This document shows, one piece after another, positions 32,159 to 39,697 of a stretch of DNA of 64,000 bases. This DNA comes from RGIG1902 sp034926865 (lineage in GTDB: Bacteria; Bacillota; Clostridia; Oscillospirales; Butyricicoccaceae), in NCBI GenBank assembly GCA_034926865.1, contig JAYFQP010000001.1, positions 1 through 64,000 of the forward strand, given 5' to 3'. Position 1 is the first letter of the stretch, and each line of letters begins with the position of its first letter. The notes below the pieces were generated by a model, which did no database searches, was not told the DNA's origin, and was given only the letters and a program-made list of their open reading frames with translations. The translations under genes were made by a program, and so were the position numbers.

Positions 32159-32327
32159 TTTAAATCCCTACTCTCTCTATTTTTACCGCACTTGCGGCAG
32201 GAGTCAAAAATATAGTTTACATTTGCTTAATATTTTTATACAATTTCGCCTTTTTCTGTTACAATTCGACAAATTATGAAGATATTTCCCATATTTTATG
32301 TTACTTTATAATTAGGAAACTTTAGGA

Positions 32328-32714
32328 CTATGCCATTCTGTCGCTTATTTGTTTAGCTGCCTCCGCAGCCTGATAAGCTAAAAGTTTCAACATTCCTTTG
32401 ATCTCTGGCCATTGGTCGCGCGGGATTTTGTTCACCAATTCAATAATCTCATTTAATTCATCGCTCCCGGGGGAATCCTCGGGGGCGTTTTTTGGTTGCT
32501 CATCATCGCTCACGCTTTGCAGCGTTTGCACAAAGTCTATACCGTACAATCTGCAAATACGAATGAGGCTTTCAATATCAATTTTGCTTTTGCCTAATTC
32601 CCAGCTACTAATATTTTGAAACGTAACATCCATCTTTTCAGCTACATCTGATTGCTTGTATTTCGCGTTTATTCTAGCGGCTTTTAGTAGACCTCCAAGC
32701 GCCCGATAATCCAT
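32328..32714 (-). CDS. CI-like repressor (XRE family)
   Basis: I chose the ATG at 32714 (MDYRALGGLL) rather than 32726, which abuts the ribosome site. The N-terminal 60 residues form an XRE helix-turn-helix (QSDVAEKMDVTFQNISSWE); the rest is an acidic linker and a helical C-terminus of about 55 residues, without the Ser-Lys peptidase domain of LexA-type repressors. It is transcribed leftward from a promoter facing the Cro-like gene. Loss of repression may therefore need an antirepressor or another mechanism rather than RecA-stimulated self-cleavage. Confidence 0.82.
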   Translation of the reverse strand: MDYRALGGLLKAARINAKYKQSDVAEKMDVTFQNISSWELGKSKIDIESLIRICRLYGIDFVQTLQSVSDDEQPKNAPEDSPGSDELNEIIELVNKIPRDQWPEIKGMLKLLAYQAAEAAKQISDRMA

Positions 32715-32737
32715 AAATATCACCATTCCTTAATCAA

Positions 32738-32766
32738 ATATTACATTTATTCTTTACGAATGTCAA
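32738..32766 (-). promoter_or_regulatory. Repressor promoter (leftward)
   Basis: On the minus strand TTGACA (32766-32761) and TAATAT (32743-32738) are separated by 17 bases, a near-consensus sigma-A promoter. It lies just upstream of the repressor start, back to back with the rightward promoter at 32808. Confidence 0.75.
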
Positions 32767-32783
32767 CGCTTTACTCAAAAATA

Positions 32784-32862
32784 TTCAAAAATAATTTGAA
32801 AAATCTATTGACATTCCAATTAAAATTGAGTACTATAATAGTAGATTCCAATTAGATTTGAA
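32784..32862 (+). promoter_or_regulatory. Three operator-like 17-bp palindromes in the lysis-lysogeny switch
   Basis: TTCAAAAATAATTTGAA (32784-32800), TTCCAATTAAAATTGAG (32814-32830) and TTCCAATTAGATTTGAA (32846-32862) share the form TTCNAA-N5-WTTGAR. Their starts are 30 and 32 bases apart, about three helical turns. The first lies between the -35 boxes of the divergent promoters, the second exactly fills the spacer of the rightward promoter, and the third lies just after its -10. This fits cooperative repressor/Cro binding as at lambda OR. Confidence 0.7.
32808..32836 (+). promoter_or_regulatory. Early rightward promoter (PR-like)
   Basis: TTGACA (32808-32813) and TACTAT (32831-32836) are 17 bases apart; TATAAT three bases further on is an alternative -10. 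An operator palindrome occupies the spacer. The Cro-like gene starts at 32880. Confidence 0.75.
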
Positions 32863-32879
32863 AAATGGAGGTGAGATAG

Positions 32880-33083
32880 ATGGAGCTTTACGGAAACATT
32901 AGGCAGTATGTCAAGGAAAATGGCATTAAAAACACATACGTTTATGAAAAAGCCGGGATGACACAGAGCGCTTTTCTGTTGGCACTAAATGGCAAACGAA
33001 AATTAACCGCCGATGAATATGTTGCGATATGCAAGGCTCTAAACGTGCCGCTCGATAAGTTCGTAGCCAACAATAAAGCATAG
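32880..33083 (+). CDS. Cro-like XRE regulator
   Basis: ATG 32880 follows TGGAGGTGAGATAG. The 67-residue protein is a bare helix-turn-helix domain (YEKAGMTQSAFLLALNGKRK), ending NNKA. It is the first gene of the rightward early transcript and the likely antagonist of the repressor. A C-terminal remnant of a paralogue lies at 33490-33597. Confidence 0.78.
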   Translation: MELYGNIRQYVKENGIKNTYVYEKAGMTQSAFLLALNGKRKLTADEYVAICKALNVPLDKFVANNKA

Positions 33084-33102
33084 GAGGGAGGAAAAGAGTT
33101 GC

Positions 33103-33204
33103 ATGAGTAGCGTGACTAAGAACCTGATCATTATAGTGGCAATAAATGCAGCGACGCTAATATGCCAAATAGTGTTGTTAACAAAGTTAATACACTTATG
33201 GTAA
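33103..33204 (+). CDS. Small one-pass membrane peptide
   Basis: ATG 33103 follows AGGAGGGAGGAAAAGAG. The 33-residue product has a single hydrophobic segment (LIIIVAINAATLICQIVLL). It overlaps the opposite-strand gene at 33131-33460 over most of its length, so either may be spurious. The good ribosome site supports it; nothing else does. Confidence 0.3.
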   Translation: MSSVTKNLIIIVAINAATLICQIVLLTKLIHLW

Positions 33205-33460
33205 TCCCAATTATCGTCAATACAAAGTTCCGCTTGCTTTCTTTTCCGGCGCGCGTCTCCGACTTTATGCGCTCAGAGCGCTCCACTTCTGCTCTTTCGT
33301 TCATCAAGCGTAAAACTTCGACGGTATCAACAACGGCATCATCTACAGCAGATTGATGGGCTTTGGCAGTTTCAAAAGCTTGTGACATCTTATCGCTTGC
33401 CGCGCTCAAGGCGCTAATAGATTGGGATATCTGAGCATCAAAATCTTGAAGGTTATTCAT
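33131..33460 (-). CDS. Tail-anchored coiled-coil membrane protein on the opposite strand (moron candidate)
   Basis: On the minus strand AAAGGAGGCGATAAT precedes the ATG at 33460. The 109-residue protein is helical and charged for about 80 residues, then has one C-terminal membrane segment (LTIIGITISVLTLLTTLFGI). The gene points against the early transcript and lies between an intact Cro-like gene and the remnant of a second one, as an inserted moron would. Its function is unknown; a tail-anchored helical protein could act in exclusion. Confidence 0.65.
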   Translation of the reverse strand: MNNLQDFDAQISQSISALSAASDKMSQAFETAKAHQSAVDDAVVDTVEVLRLMNERAEVERSERIKSETRAGKESKRNFVLTIIGITISVLTLLTTLFGILASLHLLPL

Positions 33461-33489
33461 ATTATCGCCTCCTTTTGCTTAGATTTTAG

Positions 33490-33597
33490 CACGGAGCGTG
33501 GGGCAAGCGCAAGCTAAGAGCAGATGAATACATGGAAGTTTGCAAGTTTCTCGGAATAGACCCCCGCGAGATTGTAAGCGCTAACAACAAAACATAG
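33490..33597 (+). pseudogene. C-terminal remnant of a second Cro-like gene
   Basis: After a stop at 33487-33489 the frame reads GKRKLRADEYMEVCKFLGID and ends SANNKT at TAG 33595. It aligns with the end of the Cro-like protein (GKRKLTADEYVAICKALNVP...ANNKA). No start codon or N-terminal half is present. The remnant begins about 30 bases after the 5' end of the opposite-strand gene, suggesting that an insertion replaced the front of this paralogue. Confidence 0.65.
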
Positions 33598-33612
33598 GAG
33601 GAAGGGAAGAGA

Positions 33613-33894
33613 TTGAAAAGCCGAGACATACATCTTTTAATGACATGCCCCATGTGCCCAGAGCAATATGACGCTGTAGATAGAAATAGCAACGAGCTTA
33701 TAGGCTATATTCGCCTCCGCTACGGTTATCTCGAAGCCTCATGCCCCGATTGTGATGGCGAGCGCGTATATTGTCACAGTTATTCAAACAGATTGTTAGG
33801 GTTATTTCCAAATGAAATTGAACGCAAGTTAAGGCTGGGGCGGGCAAAGCGAGCTATAGCGAAGTGGCATAGCAAGAAAGGTAGTCAGGCATAA
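33613..33894 (+). CDS. Small zinc-finger-like hypothetical protein
   Basis: TTG 33613 follows AGGAGGAAGGGAAGAGA. The 93-residue product has two CxxC pairs (CPMC near residue 12, CPDC near residue 44) that could bind one zinc, and a basic C-terminal helix. Its last 41 bases overlap the end of the convergent PIN gene. No family is recognised. Confidence 0.55.
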   Translation: MKSRDIHLLMTCPMCPEQYDAVDRNSNELIGYIRLRYGYLEASCPDCDGERVYCHSYSNRLLGLFPNEIERKLRLGRAKRAIAKWHSKKGSQA

Positions 33895-34414
33895 GCGGCA
33901 TAAAGTTTTCGTATCGGATGGCGCGATCGGAAAAATGTTTATTGATTTTATTAAATAGTCGCTTATCATCCGTTACGCAGACGCAACCTTTTACTATTGC
34001 GGTCATAGCGATCATAGCGTCGTTATAATATTGCTCTACGTTGCCGTTTAAAATATCCGAGAACATTTCGCTGGCGGCGCCTTCGCTGTCTGGCAGGATG
34101 TCAAACGTGCCGTCAAGCAACCAGCCGCCGGGCCAAAGCGTCGCAAACTTGCCGCAGTATTGGGTTTGCAATTTTGGAATAACGCGTAACAGATTGAGCG
34201 CCAATTCTGCCCGTTGCCTCTCAACAAGGCAAGGGTCTATCCCATCGGTTACTTTTGAAATGTTGGCCGCAGATTCTTGACATTGGATTTCCGAAAAATA
34301 ATATTCAAAGCCATTATGTTTAGAAAGATATATCAGCACTTCGTCTACAAAGTTAGCGCAAATCTTGTTAAGCGCGTTTGTATCAAACATAAATCTGTTT
34401 GGTACGGCGTCCAT
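33854..34414 (-). CDS. PIN-domain-like protein on the opposite strand
   Basis: The ATG at 34414 is preceded on the minus strand by GAAAGGAGGTGTTAAT. The 186-residue protein has a PIN-like layout: FMFDTNAL near the start (first acidic residue), a central Glu in an alpha-helical region, and NDAMIAMTAIVKGCVCVTDD near residue 142 with the closing acidic pair. PIN domains are metal-dependent RNases, often VapC-type toxins. No antitoxin-like small gene is adjacent on this strand. It is convergent with the early genes, consistent with a moron expressed in the lysogen; a defence role is speculation. Confidence 0.6.
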   Translation of the reverse strand: MDAVPNRFMFDTNALNKICANFVDEVLIYLSKHNGFEYYFSEIQCQESAANISKVTDGIDPCLVERQRAELALNLLRVIPKLQTQYCGKFATLWPGGWLLDGTFDILPDSEGAASEMFSDILNGNVEQYYNDAMIAMTAIVKGCVCVTDDKRLFNKINKHFSDRAIRYENFMPLMPDYLSCYATSL

Positions 34415-34483
34415 ATTAACACCTCCTTTCAATCCACATCTTACCATGCAGCAGAAAGGAGGACAAGCAGAAAGGAGGAAAAC

Positions 34484-34630
34484 GTGAGATTAGACCTATT
34501 ATTTTCTATTGGCATGGGAATCATCCTGGGGTGGTTTGTCATTCCCGCTTTTTGTGCCAGGATAAAAAGCCACCGCAACATTAAAAGCTCCCAACGCGCA
34601 GAAAGGAGAAAACCACATGCCAAGAGTTAA
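34484..34630 (+). CDS. Small membrane protein
   Basis: GTG 34484 follows GAAAGGAGGAAAAC. The 48-residue product has one N-terminal membrane segment (LLFSIGMGIILGWFVIPAFC) and a strongly basic tail. A second copy of AGCAGAAAGGAGGA occurs just upstream (34450-34480), hinting at a local duplication or a lost small gene. It overlaps the next start by 14 bases. Confidence 0.5.
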   Translation: MRLDLLFSIGMGIILGWFVIPAFCARIKSHRNIKSSQRAERRKPHAKS

Positions 34631-34868
34631 TTTAGGCGTATCGCCAGATCGGCGGCAGGCCGCGCAGATACGCAAGATTATACGAACCAACATGGCCAAG
34701 ATGGATATACGGCATGATAGCCAAGTCGCAGAAAGCGCAGGCATGTTACCCCCGCTTTTTTGCAAAAGGCTTAAAGCTGGGGGATGGAGAGTTCAAGAGC
34801 TTATAAAGATAGCTAAGTATTTGCGCTTTTCAGCCGAAGATGCCGCCGCAGTTCTCGGGTTAAGGTAG
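34617..34868 (+). CDS. Small helix-turn-helix DNA-binding protein
   Basis: ATG 34617 after AGAAAGGAGAAAACCAC. The 83-residue basic protein has a helical DNA-binding pattern (DSQVAESAGMLPPLFCKRLK followed by a helix ending in AAAVLGLR), resembling phage antirepressor-type or XRE domains. It probably modulates early transcription. Confidence 0.55.
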   Translation: MPRVNLGVSPDRRQAAQIRKIIRTNMAKMDIRHDSQVAESAGMLPPLFCKRLKAGGWRVQELIKIAKYLRFSAEDAAAVLGLR

Positions 34869-34885
34869 CAGCGCATGGAGGGAGT

Positions 34886-35137
34886 ATGAAAAAGCAAGAT
34901 GTAAAAGCCCTTATAAGTTGGGCAGGCTTATTAATCCTTGGAATTATCCTATACCGCCTCGGCTGTGCGGCTGCATATGCAGAGCGAGGGTATCACGCAA
35001 CGGGCGCAGAGCTGGCGCTGTTGGTATTGCCGTTTGGAGCGTCCGGGGCGTGGAAGTACATAGTTAAGCCATATATCGCATGGGCGAAAGAAATATATAA
35101 ATCAGATGAAGAAAGGGAGAGCGAAAATGTTCTATGA
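34886..35137 (+). CDS. Small membrane protein
   Basis: ATG 34886 after ATGGAGGGAGT. The 83-residue product has two hydrophobic segments (about residues 10-30 and 43-60) and a charged C-terminus. No family is recognised. It overlaps the next gene start by 11 bases. Confidence 0.5.
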   Translation: MKKQDVKALISWAGLLILGIILYRLGCAAAYAERGYHATGAELALLVLPFGASGAWKYIVKPYIAWAKEIYKSDEERESENVL

Positions 35138-35483
35138 AAAGTTTGAGGGGATATGCAACGCCAGAAACATTAAGCCCGAAATGGTAATGAGAAGCATCAA
35201 CCTTACTCCGAGAGCCGCCGAGCATTGGAGGAACATTCCGTCAAGGATGCCATTGCCGACTACGATCAGCAAGCTAGAAACCTTCTTCGGCGTAGCACCC
35301 GGATATTTCACGCAGGATAATGCAACCGCAAAGACCAGCGAAGCCCAGCAAAAAGAAAAGCCCGCGGACGTAAACGAAGCCGCAGTAAGCCGTATTATTT
35401 CAATGGTATATAGGATATCGCAGCTTGAAAAACCTGACAGGGTAGCTGTAGATGCGGTGATAGATGCGTTGCTTTATAAATAA
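35127..35483 (+). CDS. XRE-like phage regulatory protein
   Basis: I chose ATG 35127 (MFYEKFEGIC) after AAAGGGAGAGCGAAA. The 118-residue protein has a helix-turn-helix with KPEMVMRSINLTPRAAEHW, ends its first domain at GYFTQ, and carries a helical tail. This layout is common in early Clostridia phage genes downstream of cro. Confidence 0.6.
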   Translation: MFYEKFEGICNARNIKPEMVMRSINLTPRAAEHWRNIPSRMPLPTTISKLETFFGVAPGYFTQDNATAKTSEAQQKEKPADVNEAAVSRIISMVYRISQLEKPDRVAVDAVIDALLYK

Positions 35484-35577
35484 AAAGCGCCCTGCCGGAT
35501 GGAGCCGGACAAGGCGCACAGACATAAAATCATCTTTAGTATAGCAGATACTACAAGAAAAATCAAGGAGGGTGAAT

Positions 35578-35769
35578 ATGATTGATGCTCAGTTAGAGCG
35601 GGCATATTTAGAGCCGCCAGAGCCGAAGATGTCAAGACTGCGTTGCTATGAGTGCGGAGAGCAGATACCATGCGGCGGTACATATTACCTTATAGACGGC
35701 ATTGCATACTGCGAGAATTGCATCAAAGATGCGCGCGAATATGCAGACGAGGAGGATTTAAATGATTGA
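35578..35769 (+). CDS. Small zinc-binding protein
   Basis: ATG 35578 after CAAGGAGGGTGAAT. The 63-residue product has CYEC and CENC pairs 20 residues apart, a LIM-like treble-clef arrangement, and an acidic tail. The 94 bases before it have an inverted repeat of GCGCC/GGCGC without a T-run. Function unknown; typical of small phage early proteins. Confidence 0.6.
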   Translation: MIDAQLERAYLEPPEPKMSRLRCYECGEQIPCGGTYYLIDGIAYCENCIKDAREYADEEDLND

Positions 35770-35799
35770 AGAAGAAAGGGAGCTTGAGGTGAAGCTTAG

Positions 35800-36435
35800 A
35801 TGAATATTTACGAAAAAATTACTGCTATTATGCAGGATGTCCAATATCTCGCAAAGGATGATCGCGTAAAGTTTGGGACCACTGATTATAAAGCGCTTTC
35901 AGAAGAAAAAGTAACTGCCATCATGCGCGCCGAACTTTTAAAACACGGCCTTATAGTATTCCCGATTGAGCAGACATCCAATCGAAACGGCAGCATTACT
36001 CATGTAGACGTAAAGTACAGAATTGTCAATGTAGAAAAACCGGACGAATATATTGAGGTTGTTTCGTGCGGAGACGGTGCAGACGCGCAGGACAAAGGAT
36101 CTGGCAAGGCCATGACATACGCCTACAAGTATATGTGGCTCCGTGCATTTGCTATTCCGACAGGAGAAGACCCGGACAAGATTTCAACTGAGGAATTGGA
36201 AGAAACAGCAAAAAAGGCCGCAGAAAAAGCAGCCAAAAAAGCAGCCGAGAATAAACCGGGAGCGCGAGTTCCGCCGAACGAAGACCCACATGTTTTATGC
36301 GATAACTGCGGCACAAGGTTTGCCGATTATTGGGACGGACATGATTTGATTAAGGCGGAAGCGCTCGCAGAACGGTCTAAAAAAATATATGGGCGCGCAT
36401 TATGCGTAAAATGCGCGCGGAAGGCCAACCAATGA
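35800..36435 (+). CDS. erf: ERF-family single-strand annealing recombinase
   Basis: ATG 35800. The first about 135 of 211 residues are an ERF domain, with the family hallmark GSGKAMTYAYKYMWLRAFAI and IPTGEDPD near residue 120. A Lys/Ala-rich helical linker (about residues 130-150) leads to a C-terminal zinc ribbon with CDNC and CVKC pairs. ERF proteins anneal complementary strands in phage recombination and circularisation; SSB, RusA and HNH genes nearby form the same module. Confidence 0.85.
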   Translation: MNIYEKITAIMQDVQYLAKDDRVKFGTTDYKALSEEKVTAIMRAELLKHGLIVFPIEQTSNRNGSITHVDVKYRIVNVEKPDEYIEVVSCGDGADAQDKGSGKAMTYAYKYMWLRAFAIPTGEDPDKISTEELEETAKKAAEKAAKKAAENKPGARVPPNEDPHVLCDNCGTRFADYWDGHDLIKAEALAERSKKIYGRALCVKCARKANQ

Positions 36436-36980
36436 TGCAGTTTGACTCTGCCCGTTGGATGCAGGATAGCGGCGGCGTGTGGCTTTGCCTGCGCGTTACC
36501 GTTCCTGCGGCGGTTAAAGAGTTTTGCGCGAACATGCAATCAAAGTTATACGACGCTGATCTAAAAGTCCATCGCAAAAAACGAAGCCTTGACGCAAACG
36601 CATATTTTCATGTTTTGGTTGGGAAAATTGCTGACACAATGGGCCTTGGGTTTGAGGAAACGAAAACAAATCTTGTCGTAGAATACGGTGCATTTGAGCG
36701 TGATGAAGACGGCGTAAAAGTCGGATTTAAACTTCCTGCATCGGTTGATGTTACAAAAATCTATCGGTATGTAAAATGCTTTGATACACGAGAAGAAAAC
36801 GGAAAATTATTCAACTGCTATATTGTGTTTAAACACACACATTTGATGGATAGCAAAGAAATGGCACAGCTGATCGACGGTACCGTATACGAAGCAAAGC
36901 AGCTTGACATTGAGACGCTAACGTTGGATAAGCTAGATGCTATGAAACTGAGCTGGAGGCGCGATGAACAGGCGAGCTAA
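36432..36980 (+). CDS. Phage recombination-associated protein (NinB-like, tentative)
   Basis: I chose ATG 36432 with GGAAGG upstream, overlapping the ERF stop. The 182-residue protein has KKRSLDANAYFHVLVGKIAD near residue 48, a pattern seen in NinB-like phage proteins next to recombination genes. NinB binds single-stranded DNA. The family call is by local pattern and neighbourhood only. Confidence 0.5.
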   Translation: MMQFDSARWMQDSGGVWLCLRVTVPAAVKEFCANMQSKLYDADLKVHRKKRSLDANAYFHVLVGKIADTMGLGFEETKTNLVVEYGAFERDEDGVKVGFKLPASVDVTKIYRYVKCFDTREENGKLFNCYIVFKHTHLMDSKEMAQLIDGTVYEAKQLDIETLTLDKLDAMKLSWRRDEQAS

Positions 36981-37266
36981 GGCTCTCGGCATATCCCCAA
37001 ATGTAAAGAAAACCGTTTGGGACCGTGACAACCATTGCTGTGTTATATGCGGATCACCATTTGCTGGACCATGGTGTCATTACATCCCGCGTAGCCAAGG
37101 TGGACTGGGAATAGAGCAAAACATTGTGACGCTATGCCAAAGCTGCCATGCGGCATACGATCAAACAACGCAAAGGAAAGTTTTGAAAAACGCTATAGCC
37201 GATTATCTCAGGAGCAAATATCCGGGATGGGATGATATGCGGCTAATATACAAGAAAAGGGACTGA
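36964..37266 (+). CDS. HNH endonuclease
   Basis: ATG 36964, overlapping the previous gene. The 100-residue protein contains a zinc-stabilised HNH fold: CCVICGSPF, then CHYIPRSQGGLG with the first His, NIVTLCQSCHAAYD with the Asn and last His. It probably processes recombination or replication intermediates in this module. It is separate from the HNH gene beside the terminase. Confidence 0.85.
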   Translation: MNRRAKALGISPNVKKTVWDRDNHCCVICGSPFAGPWCHYIPRSQGGLGIEQNIVTLCQSCHAAYDQTTQRKVLKNAIADYLRSKYPGWDDMRLIYKKRD

Positions 37267-37304
37267 ATTGAGCTGCACAACGAAAGCCAAGAAAGGAAAT
37301 TAAG

Positions 37305-37466
37305 ATGGAAAAAGTAGTAATGATCCCGATTAAAAAATATGACGAAATGACGAAAGCAGTTGCAACGCTTGAGATCGTAAGGCAGATGTTAAGCAAGGAA
37401 GATTATTTTTTCAGGATTGAGGCAGTCAAGCTTGTGCTTGATATTCCAGTAAAGGAGGGTAAATAG
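37305..37466 (+). CDS. Hypothetical 53-residue protein
   Basis: ATG 37305 follows AGAAAGGAAATTA. The product, beginning MEKVVMIPIKKYDEM, is a small helical, mixed-charge protein and ends one base before the next ATG (37468). Position in a tightly packed operon and a ribosome site support it. No family is known to me. Confidence 0.6.
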   Translation: MEKVVMIPIKKYDEMTKAVATLEIVRQMLSKEDYFFRIEAVKLVLDIPVKEGK

Positions 37467-37467
37467 T

Positions 37468-37845
37468 ATGGCAAACGCGCTTGATAAGCAGAGCATTTTG
37501 AGAATGGCTATGGGTGCCATTGAAGAAAGAGTGGACTATGAGGTTAGCCGGGTAATTGACAACATAATCGACGTTAATACCAAAGCTACAGCAAAGCGAA
37601 AAATAACCGTTACTTTGGAGCTTACGCCCGATGATGAAAGGCGCACTATATCTGTAAGGGCCGCCGCAAAAGCATCTCTCGTTTCTACAAACCCTGTTGC
37701 AACGGCGCTATATATAACAGCCGATGGAAACGGAGAAATGATTATTGCCGAGCTGACACCGCAGAGCCCGGGACAAATTGCTCTCAACGGAGAAGAGCAA
37801 GAGAACCCCAAAATATTAAAGCTTGCTAATATTAGGCAGGCATAA
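37468..37845 (+). CDS. Phage 'replication terminator'-like protein
   Basis: ATG 37468 after AAAGGAGGGTAAATAGT. The 125-residue protein has the layout of a family usually annotated as phage replication terminator protein: an N-terminal helix (GAIEERVDYEVSRVIDNI), a beta section with ITVTLELTPDDERR, then AKASLVSTNPVATALYI. The biochemical role of this family is not well established, so the name is a label. Confidence 0.55.
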   Translation: MANALDKQSILRMAMGAIEERVDYEVSRVIDNIIDVNTKATAKRKITVTLELTPDDERRTISVRAAAKASLVSTNPVATALYITADGNGEMIIAELTPQSPGQIALNGEEQENPKILKLANIRQA

Positions 37846-37858
37846 AAGGAGAACGAAT

Positions 37859-38572
37859 ATGTTAAAGGAAGCTATTGAAAAAATCACCGAGTTAGCCACC
37901 CCAAAAACCTATGTAATAGGTAACGATACATACACAACGGAACGATTAGAGCGAGTAAAACCATTTGTGGCGCGGCCTGTGGAGATTGCTGTGTCTGGCC
38001 TTGATTCTATTTGTAAATTGGTGAGATCAGAAATTGATAAGATTGATGCGACCATCATGATTAGGGTATCGTCACACGATACTGTGAATGTGTTTACATC
38101 GTATCTCTCAGATTTTGTTCGCAACAGTCTATATACAGCAAACGCCGATGTCCCGGGATTCCGAGCCGGATGGAGGGATTATGAGCAAGCCGTTATCGAG
38201 GTAAGAAGCCTTTTCATTCCTAACGCTGGCAGCAACTATCTGCTTGATTTGATAAGCAGGATGAATAAGGATAACAGCGTTACAAGCGAGGATAATGGTG
38301 TCACCCAGACAGTGCAGGCCAAACAGGGAATTGCCCTCAATACGCTTGTTCAAATAAATCCAAGAGTTGAGCTTACTCCCTTCCGCACATTCTTGGAGGT
38401 AGATCAACCAAGCAGCGAATATCTGTTGAGAGTCGACGGCAACGGAAAAATAGGCTTGTTTGAGGCCGATGGCGGCGTGTGGAAACTTGAAGCAAAAGGC
38501 AATGTAGCAAAATACTTTGAAGCGTCATTGTCTGACCTTGTCGAAGCTGGCAAAGTTGTCGTGATGATTTAA
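37859..38572 (+). CDS. DUF2303-like phage protein
   Basis: ATG 37859 after AAAGGAGAACGAAT. The 237-residue protein resembles DUF2303-type phage proteins in layout: N-terminal helix, a VKPFVARPVEIAVSGLDSI beta region, and a C-terminal domain with SSEYLLRVDGNGKIGLFEAD. It sits between the replication-terminator-like gene and ssb, suggesting a role in DNA metabolism. The function is not known. Confidence 0.5.
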   Translation: MLKEAIEKITELATPKTYVIGNDTYTTERLERVKPFVARPVEIAVSGLDSICKLVRSEIDKIDATIMIRVSSHDTVNVFTSYLSDFVRNSLYTANADVPGFRAGWRDYEQAVIEVRSLFIPNAGSNYLLDLISRMNKDNSVTSEDNGVTQTVQAKQGIALNTLVQINPRVELTPFRTFLEVDQPSSEYLLRVDGNGKIGLFEADGGVWKLEAKGNVAKYFEASLSDLVEAGKVVVMI

Positions 38573-38583
38573 AGGAGAAAAGA

Positions 38584-39003
38584 ATGCTCAATAATGTATC
38601 GCTTATGGGTCGGCTTACCGCCGACCCAGAGCTAAAAACCACACCCGGAGGCAATGCCGTTTTATCTATAACCCTTGCGGTAGAGCGTGACTATGCCCCG
38701 CAGGGGCAGAACAAAGAAACCGATTTCATTGAGATCGTGGCATGGCGTAACACAGCGGAGTTTATCAACAAATATTTCTCTAAGGGGCAGATGATAGCCC
38801 TCACTGGCAGGCTTCAAACTCGCACGTGGGAGGATAAGCAAGGCAGTAAACGCAAGACAACGGAGATTGTGACCGAGCATGTATATTTTGCAGGGGACAA
38901 GCCAAGCGGAGGTAGTAAAAAGCCCGTTGCAGTTGACAATGACGGTGAAGAGTTTGGAGAGCTTGAGGATGCGGACGATGACGGGGAATTGCCTTTTAAT
39001 TAG
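38584..39003 (+). CDS. ssb: Single-stranded DNA-binding protein
   Basis: ATG 38584 after AAAGGAGAAAAGA. The 139-residue OB-fold protein starts MLNNVSLMGRLTADPELK, contains FIEIVAWRNTAEFINKYF, and ends in the acidic tip DDDGELPFN that recruits partner proteins. It coats ssDNA in replication and works with the ERF annealase. Confidence 0.93.
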   Translation: MLNNVSLMGRLTADPELKTTPGGNAVLSITLAVERDYAPQGQNKETDFIEIVAWRNTAEFINKYFSKGQMIALTGRLQTRTWEDKQGSKRKTTEIVTEHVYFAGDKPSGGSKKPVAVDNDGEEFGELEDADDDGELPFN

Positions 39004-39013
39004 GCGATGCTAA

Positions 39014-39697
39014 ATGAATAAGCCACAGTATATACCTTTTTTCTTTGATGACATCAATGCGTTAGAACCACTTGGAGACGCTGAACGTGGCCGACTGTTC
39101 ACGGCGTTGCTGGAATACGGCAGGTCGGGCACAGTGGAGAAGCTTGGCGGTAACGAGCGGTTTTTATACCCGATGTTTAAGGGGCGGATTGATCGATTCT
39201 TGACATCTTATAACGAAACGTGCAAAAAGAATAAAAAAAATATTCAAACGCGGTATACCAAATCTACCACCGTATACGACGGTATACCAAATCTACCATC
39301 AGAAACAGAAACAAAAGCAGAAGCAAAAACAGAAGCAAAAGCAAAAAATAAACCTTTATTGTCACCGCCCCCGCTGGAAGAAACCGAACGCTTTACAGGC
39401 GAATTAAAAACGGCGGTTGATGATTGGCTTCGCTACAAACAGGAACGGCGAGAGCAATACAAGCCCACAGGGTTAGCAGCGCTACTTACCCGAATTGAAA
39501 ACTCAGCAAGAAGTTGCGGTGATGCCGCTGTGATAGATGTCATTAGGGCAAGCATGGCGGCAAACTATCAAGGCATTGTTTTTGATAAGTTGAAAAGTAA
39601 TGCATACATATCGGGGCAGGCGCAAGAGAAGCCGAAGAGCTTCGCAGAGATAGGCGCAGAAATGGAGGCAAAGCGTGACATTCGCAGAAACGGGTGA
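39014..39697 (+). CDS. DUF6291-like replication protein
   Basis: The 227-residue protein has an N-terminal domain YIPFFFDDINALEPLGDAERG typical of DUF6291, found in phage replisome organiser-type proteins. A Lys/Glu/Thr/Ala repeat linker (about residues 97-112, from a short DNA repeat around 39300) and a helical C-terminal domain follow. It may bind the phage origin. Direct repeats of ATACCAAATCTACCA occur in its own coding sequence near 39256 and 39283, a possible iteron-like element. Confidence 0.5.
   Translation: MNKPQYIPFFFDDINALEPLGDAERGRLFTALLEYGRSGTVEKLGGNERFLYPMFKGRIDRFLTSYNETCKKNKKNIQTRYTKSTTVYDGIPNLPSETETKAEAKTEAKAKNKPLLSPPPLEETERFTGELKTAVDDWLRYKQERREQYKPTGLAALLTRIENSARSCGDAAVIDVIRASMAANYQGIVFDKLKSNAYISGQAQEKPKSFAEIGAEMEAKRDIRRNG

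Noticed and set aside
35761..35802. 13-codon leader frame before the ERF gene
   Set aside because: It is too short to judge and may only reflect translational coupling; no conserved features are visible.
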